From: Bacteroidaceae bacterium
GTDB lineage: Bacteria > Bacteroidota > Bacteroidia > Bacteroidales > Bacteroidaceae
Assembly (NCBI GenBank): GCA_902362375.1
Contig: CABIVS010000006.1
Span: forward strand, 124,001 to 188,000
Direction: 5' to 3'
Length of the DNA: 64,000 bases
Each line of letters starts with the position of its first letter. Position 1 is the first letter of the stretch. Under the pieces are notes generated by a model. That model was not told where the DNA came from. It saw nothing but the letters and a program-made list of their open reading frames with translations, and did no database searches. Shown here one piece after another: positions 60,665-64,000 of the stretch. The position numbers and the translations under genes were made by a program.

Positions 60665-63133
60665 TTATTCGATGAAGAAAGTGGTGGAAACTGTGTTACC
60701 TTCTCCGTCTACTGCCGTCAGGGAATGTTTGCCGGGAGCAGGTCGCAGTGAAATTTTGTGGAAATCCTGTGTCTGTGTCTGATAGGTGTCGTCGAGATGC
60801 CAGAAGATAGTGGCATTGGGATTGCTGTGTGCCAGTTCCACCGTGATAAAGCCTTTGCTGCCGTCCAGTTGCTTGGGCAGCTTGATGTGGGCGTTCATCG
60901 GAGGGTAGATGAACTGCATGGGTTGGAAAGAATCTTCTCCACAGCCGGCTTTGAAAGGTGGCAGCGGTTTATATTCCGGATGATGCTGTTTATAGTACCA
61001 TTCCCATACGGGTGGCAGGGCAAACCATGATTGCTGAATGGTAGGTTCCGTATTTGCACAGTTTTCATAGATGCGGTGGCTTTCGTCGGCGGATAGTGTG
61101 ACGAGATGATGGTAAGGACAAGCCTCTGTCCGTAATCCGACAGGAAGGATCAGTACGGTGTCGGTTTCTTCACAGAAACGTCCTTTCAGATGACCGGATT
61201 GACGGCATATTTCTGCATCAACGAAAACTCCTGTGGGACGTTCGAACCAGGGTGAAGATGGGAGATAATTGAATATATCGAATAATACGGGACCGGCCGT
61301 TTGTGCACCGACCAATCCGGGTTTTCCTTCTCCGGTTGCATTTCCTACCCATACGCCTACTGCATAGCGGGGAGTCACGCCAACGGCCCAGGCGTCACGG
61401 AATCCGTAACTGGTTCCGGTCTTCCATGCGATAGTCTGCATGGAAGGAATTGATTTCCAGTCAATCTCTTCAGGCCGGTTGACTTCTGTTAAGGCGGAAA
61501 GGGTGAGCCAGGCTGCTCCTGCCGAAATAACTTCTTCTGAAATAACTCCTTCTGGAATAACCTCTTCAGAAATAGCTCCTTCTGCTATTATTCTTTCTGA
61601 TATAGCCTTTTCCGAAGTTGTCTTTCTTGAAATTGTCTTTCCTGAAGTAACTTTTCTTGAATCATCTCTTCCCGAAACAGTCTTTTCTTCTGTTCCCAGT
61701 AGTATCTGTACTTCCTTTTCTTGGGGAAGATTGTTGGAATGATTGTTGGAGAGGCTTCGTCCCATTTGTGCATAGGCATTCGTTACATCCCATAAAGTAG
61801 CTTCAGCGCCTCCTAAAATGAGTGATAATCCGTAATGGGAAGCTGATCGGTTGATAGTCTTGAATCCCATTTGTTGCAGCATGTGATGAAATTTGGGTAC
61901 TCCATACCTTTGTAACATGGTGACAGCCGGGATATTCAATGAGCGGGCAAGAGCTTCGGAAGCGGGGACGGCTCCTTCAAACTGCATGCTGAAGTTTTGT
62001 GGAGTAAAGCCGTTGATGTTGACGGGTACGTCCGGTAACAGCATTTGCGGTAATAGACTTCCTTCCTGTAGCATGGCACTATAGAGAAAGGGTTTTAAAA
62101 TACTGCCTGTACTTCTGGGAGCTTGAATCACGTCTACTTGATTCCCCCCTTGTTTGCGGTCGAAATGTACATTTCCGCAGTATGCTACCACTTGATTGGC
62201 GGGAATGTCTATAATTAGGATAGCCAGGTTACGGATATCACTTCGATTAAATTCATTGCTCCACCGTTCCGCCAAACTCTCTATATGGGTTTGTATTCCT
62301 TTATCAATGGTTGAGCGGGTATATAATCCGTTTCTTTCCTGATAGAAGCGGGTAACCAGATGTGGGGCTGTTTGAGGAAGAGGATGTGGTTCGTCGGGTA
62401 ACGGTTCGCTAATAGCCAGTTCATAGGTGGACGCATCAATAATCTCTTCTTCAAAAAGTTGTTTCAATAGACGGTTGCGTTTGGAAAGAAGTGTTTTTCG
62501 TCCTTTGGATAGATGAATCATGGCGGGGGCATTGGGCAGGACGGCCAGCATGGCTGATTCCGCCCATGATAAATCTTCGGCAGAATGACCGAAGTAACGC
62601 CAGGCAGCAGCATCCAGTCCTACCACATTTCCTCCGAATGGTGCATGAGAGACATACATGGATAAGATTTCCTCTTTGGAAGTCCGGAACTCCAAACGGG
62701 TAGCCCAGATCATTTCAATGACTTTCTCTCCGATAGTTCTGGGTTTGTTTCGGGCGAGACGGATGGTCTGCATGGTAAGGGTACTACCTCCGCTTACAAC
62801 ACGTTTATTCTTTAAATTCTGATAGAGTGCCCTTCCGGTAGATAACGGATTAACTCCCCAATGGTGGTAAAAGTGTTTATCTTCAAAGGTAATAAGGCAT
62901 TGCTTGATTTTATCAGGTGTTGTCTTTCGGGGAGGAAACCGCCATTGACCATCCGAAGCGATACGTGCTCCCAGTAATTCTTCGTTTCGATCAGTCACAA
63001 CGGTGGAGTAGGGTACATGAAACAGTTGCTGGGGAAGGCAAAAGATGTATCCTATCGTCAAAAGGGTAATGCTTATTGTCATTACTTTCTTAGTGACAGA
63101 TAATCGTTTGAAGAATTTATATATCGGGTTCAT
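60665..63133 (-). CDS. pbpC: Penicillin-binding protein 1C with a pentapeptide-repeat insertion
   Basis: An 822-residue bifunctional peptidoglycan synthase: N-terminal membrane anchor (about 15-38), GT51 glycosyltransferase (about 60-230, catalytic Glu in TFEDKHFYHHWG, then STLTMQTIRL), transpeptidase with SxxK in STGSILKPF and KTG in AWKTGTSYG, and a C-terminal BiPBP_C domain (FIYPPMNAHIKLP onward). Between the SxxK and KTG motifs, at residues 484-538, is an insertion of eleven five-residue repeats of the [KEG]-[VAT]-I-S-E kind. It follows an alpha-2-macroglobulin gene as in many Gram-negatives, where the two cooperate in envelope defence and repair. Confidence 0.94.
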   Translation of the reverse strand: MNPIYKFFKRLSVTKKVMTISITLLTIGYIFCLPQQLFHVPYSTVVTDRNEELLGARIASDGQWRFPPRKTTPDKIKQCLITFEDKHFYHHWGVNPLSTGRALYQNLKNKRVVSGGSTLTMQTIRLARNKPRTIGEKVIEMIWATRLEFRTSKEEILSMYVSHAPFGGNVVGLDAAAWRYFGHSAEDLSWAESAMLAVLPNAPAMIHLSKGRKTLLSKRNRLLKQLFEEEIIDASTYELAISEPLPDEPHPLPQTAPHLVTRFYQERNGLYTRSTIDKGIQTHIESLAERWSNEFNRSDIRNLAILIIDIPANQVVAYCGNVHFDRKQGGNQVDVIQAPRSTGSILKPFLYSAMLQEGSLLPQMLLPDVPVNINGFTPQNFSMQFEGAVPASEALARSLNIPAVTMLQRYGVPKFHHMLQQMGFKTINRSASHYGLSLILGGAEATLWDVTNAYAQMGRSLSNNHSNNLPQEKEVQILLGTEEKTVSGRDDSRKVTSGKTISRKTTSEKAISERIIAEGAISEEVIPEGVISEEVISAGAAWLTLSALTEVNRPEEIDWKSIPSMQTIAWKTGTSYGFRDAWAVGVTPRYAVGVWVGNATGEGKPGLVGAQTAGPVLFDIFNYLPSSPWFERPTGVFVDAEICRQSGHLKGRFCEETDTVLILPVGLRTEACPYHHLVTLSADESHRIYENCANTEPTIQQSWFALPPVWEWYYKQHHPEYKPLPPFKAGCGEDSFQPMQFIYPPMNAHIKLPKQLDGSKGFITVELAHSNPNATIFWHLDDTYQTQTQDFHKISLRPAPGKHSLTAVDGEGNTVSTTFFIE
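61520..61684. repeat. Minisatellite of eleven 15-base units inside pbpC
   Basis: On the coding strand the unit encodes pentapeptides: KTVSG, RDDSR, KVTSG, KTISR, KTTSE, KAISE, RIIAE, GAISE, EVIPE, GVISE, EVISA. The reading frame is kept throughout. Units diverge from one end to the other, consistent with old expansion by slippage. Confidence 0.8.
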
Positions 63134-63190
63134 TTAAATGTTAAAAGCTAAGAGACATATCTTTTTGAAACATGATTAGGGAAGAAATAA

Positions 63191-63265
63191 TTAGGCACGG
63201 ATTACACGGATTTCACGGTTCTACTCGTTAACCAAAACCGCGTAATCCGTGTAATCCGTGCCTAA
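63191..63265. repeat. Dispersed hairpin element, CGGATTACACGG family, copy 2
   Basis: Arms 63191-63220 and 63236-63265 (30 bases) pair with two mismatches around a 15-base centre, in the gap between the alpha-2-macroglobulin and pbpC genes. Its outer arm TTAGGCACGGATTAC is identical to the copy at 22208. Confidence 0.78.
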
Positions 63266-63268
63266 AAT

Positions 63269-64000
63269 TTATCGACTGACAGTTGTTCTTCCCGCTTTGC
63301 TGCGTGCCTGTACGTTTACATCATACATTGCTTCACATTGAACGGCAGGAAGAATAAAGTTACCTGCATAAGTCGCTTGCAGTCTGACAGTGAATACTTT
63401 CGTTTCACCACGACGCAAATTGAAATAAGTCAATACTCTGTCATCGCGTATATCCAGATAATTATATTTGCTGACGGACTTACCGGAACCGTCGGCTGCT
63501 ACGCTTTCCGTTTCGGGGGCAACCATTCTTTCGTTGTATATTTCCCAACCGGACGGTATGATATGCGTCAGTGCCAGATTGGTGTAGTCGGAAGTTCCGC
63601 TAATATTGGATATGGAGGTGATAGCCATAAAGTCAGTTCCCTGTATAATATCATTGACAGAGATCGGTGTACCGTTCAGGTTGGCATATCTTATATCCAT
63701 GCGAAGATTGTCGCTGATGGCCGGTAATGTATCGTTCAACAACTGTGTGCGTGTGATAAGGTCTACGCTAAGCGCTCCTTTTCCTTGATTTTTCACAGCA
63801 ATCATACCGGATTTGGGAGTGGTGGCTATTTCCTTCTCAAACACAGCCTTAGCTGATTTCACGGCAGGTTGTTGTTTGTCGTTCCATGTCCATACGAAAT
63901 CCAGTGTGCCTGACAGCTTTTCGGCCAGACGTCCCATTGCCATAAGAGCAAAAGCGGTGGATTGGGTACTGAACCACTCCTCTTGTGACAGATTCTTTGA
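63269..64000 (-). CDS. Alpha-2-macroglobulin family protein, C-terminal part
   Basis: The frame is open to the window edge, so only the last 243 residues or so are present. Matching the end of bacterial alpha-2-macroglobulins: LSQEEWFSTQSTAFALMAMGRL (helical thioester-domain end), then the beta-rich receptor-like end with TSISNISGTSDYTNLALTHIIPSGWEI and YLDIRDDRVLTYFNLRRGETK. Family knowledge: the protein traps proteases in the periplasm and is often encoded beside PBP1C, as here. The thioester motif itself would lie outside the window. Confidence 0.9.
   Translation of the reverse strand, partial: SKNLSQEEWFSTQSTAFALMAMGRLAEKLSGTLDFVWTWNDKQQPAVKSAKAVFEKEIATTPKSGMIAVKNQGKGALSVDLITRTQLLNDTLPAISDNLRMDIRYANLNGTPISVNDIIQGTDFMAITSISNISGTSDYTNLALTHIIPSGWEIYNERMVAPETESVAADGSGKSVSKYNYLDIRDDRVLTYFNLRRGETKVFTVRLQATYAGNFILPAVQCEAMYDVNVQARSKAGRTTVSR

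Noticed and set aside
1..64000. Mobile element or genomic island borders
   Set aside because: No transposase, integrase, tRNA gene or terminal repeats with target duplications were seen; composition looks even by eye.

Overview
The window reads as a chromosome segment of a gut Bacteroides, probably of the B. thetaiotaomicron / B. ovatus / B. xylanisolvens group; the species cannot be fixed from sequence alone. The evidence is the SusC/SusD pairs, a hybrid two-component regulator with a periplasmic propeller, many SPII lipoproteins, GH97, GH127-type and GH88 enzymes, and promoters of the Bacteroides type (TTG, about 20 bp, TAnnTTTG). No tRNA, rRNA, transposase, phage gene or CRISPR array was seen.

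Region 1 (1-16685) is a polysaccharide utilisation locus (PUL 1): a hybrid two-component regulator, a small lipoprotein, an ECF sigma factor, SusC, SusD, two IPT/TIG surface lipoproteins sharing one C-terminal module, an alginate-lyase-fold lipoprotein and a GH28-like beta-helix enzyme. Region 2 (16686-29444) is a sugar-acid and accessory block on both strands: mannonate dehydratase and an SDR oxidoreductase (minus), an AraC regulator, a GH97, an aldo/keto reductase, a large serine esterase, a DUF3037/HipA-like kinase pair, a GH127-type beta-L-arabinofuranosidase and an alpha/beta hydrolase.

Region 3 (29457-45515) is a second PUL (PUL 2) that repeats the order of PUL 1: propeller/Y_Y_Y/AraC regulator (here without kinase or receiver), ECF sigma factor, SusC, SusD, Ig-like lipoprotein, second alginate-lyase-fold lipoprotein. 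GH43, GH88 (unsaturated glucuronyl hydrolase) and a TlpA-like thioredoxin follow. The likely logic is surface capture, lyase cleavage of a uronate-containing glycan, removal of unsaturated uronate by GH88, side-chain trimming by GH43/GH97/GH127/GH28 and esterases, and cytoplasmic uronate catabolism through mannonate. The substrate is inferred to be a plant-type acidic glycan carrying arabinose, galactose or xylose; it is not proven.

Region 4 (45537-64000) is mainly housekeeping: NlpE-like lipoprotein, CNNM/CorC protein, M48 protease with a TonB receptor, zinc-ribbon DUF2007 protein, esterase, an S41-family lipoprotein that seems to have lost its catalytic dyad, MnmA, a RelE-type toxin-antitoxin pair, a LuxR-type response regulator, DUF4251 protein, NhaC antiporter, membrane protein, MFS transporter, PBP1C and the end of an alpha-2-macroglobulin.

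The most unusual non-coding content is in three gene-free stretches (16860-17034, about 32541-32693 and about 52408-52518). Each holds degenerate inverted repeats spaced about 21-22 bp, two helical turns. Three other intergenic sites carry long related hairpins built on a CGGATTACACGG-like core.
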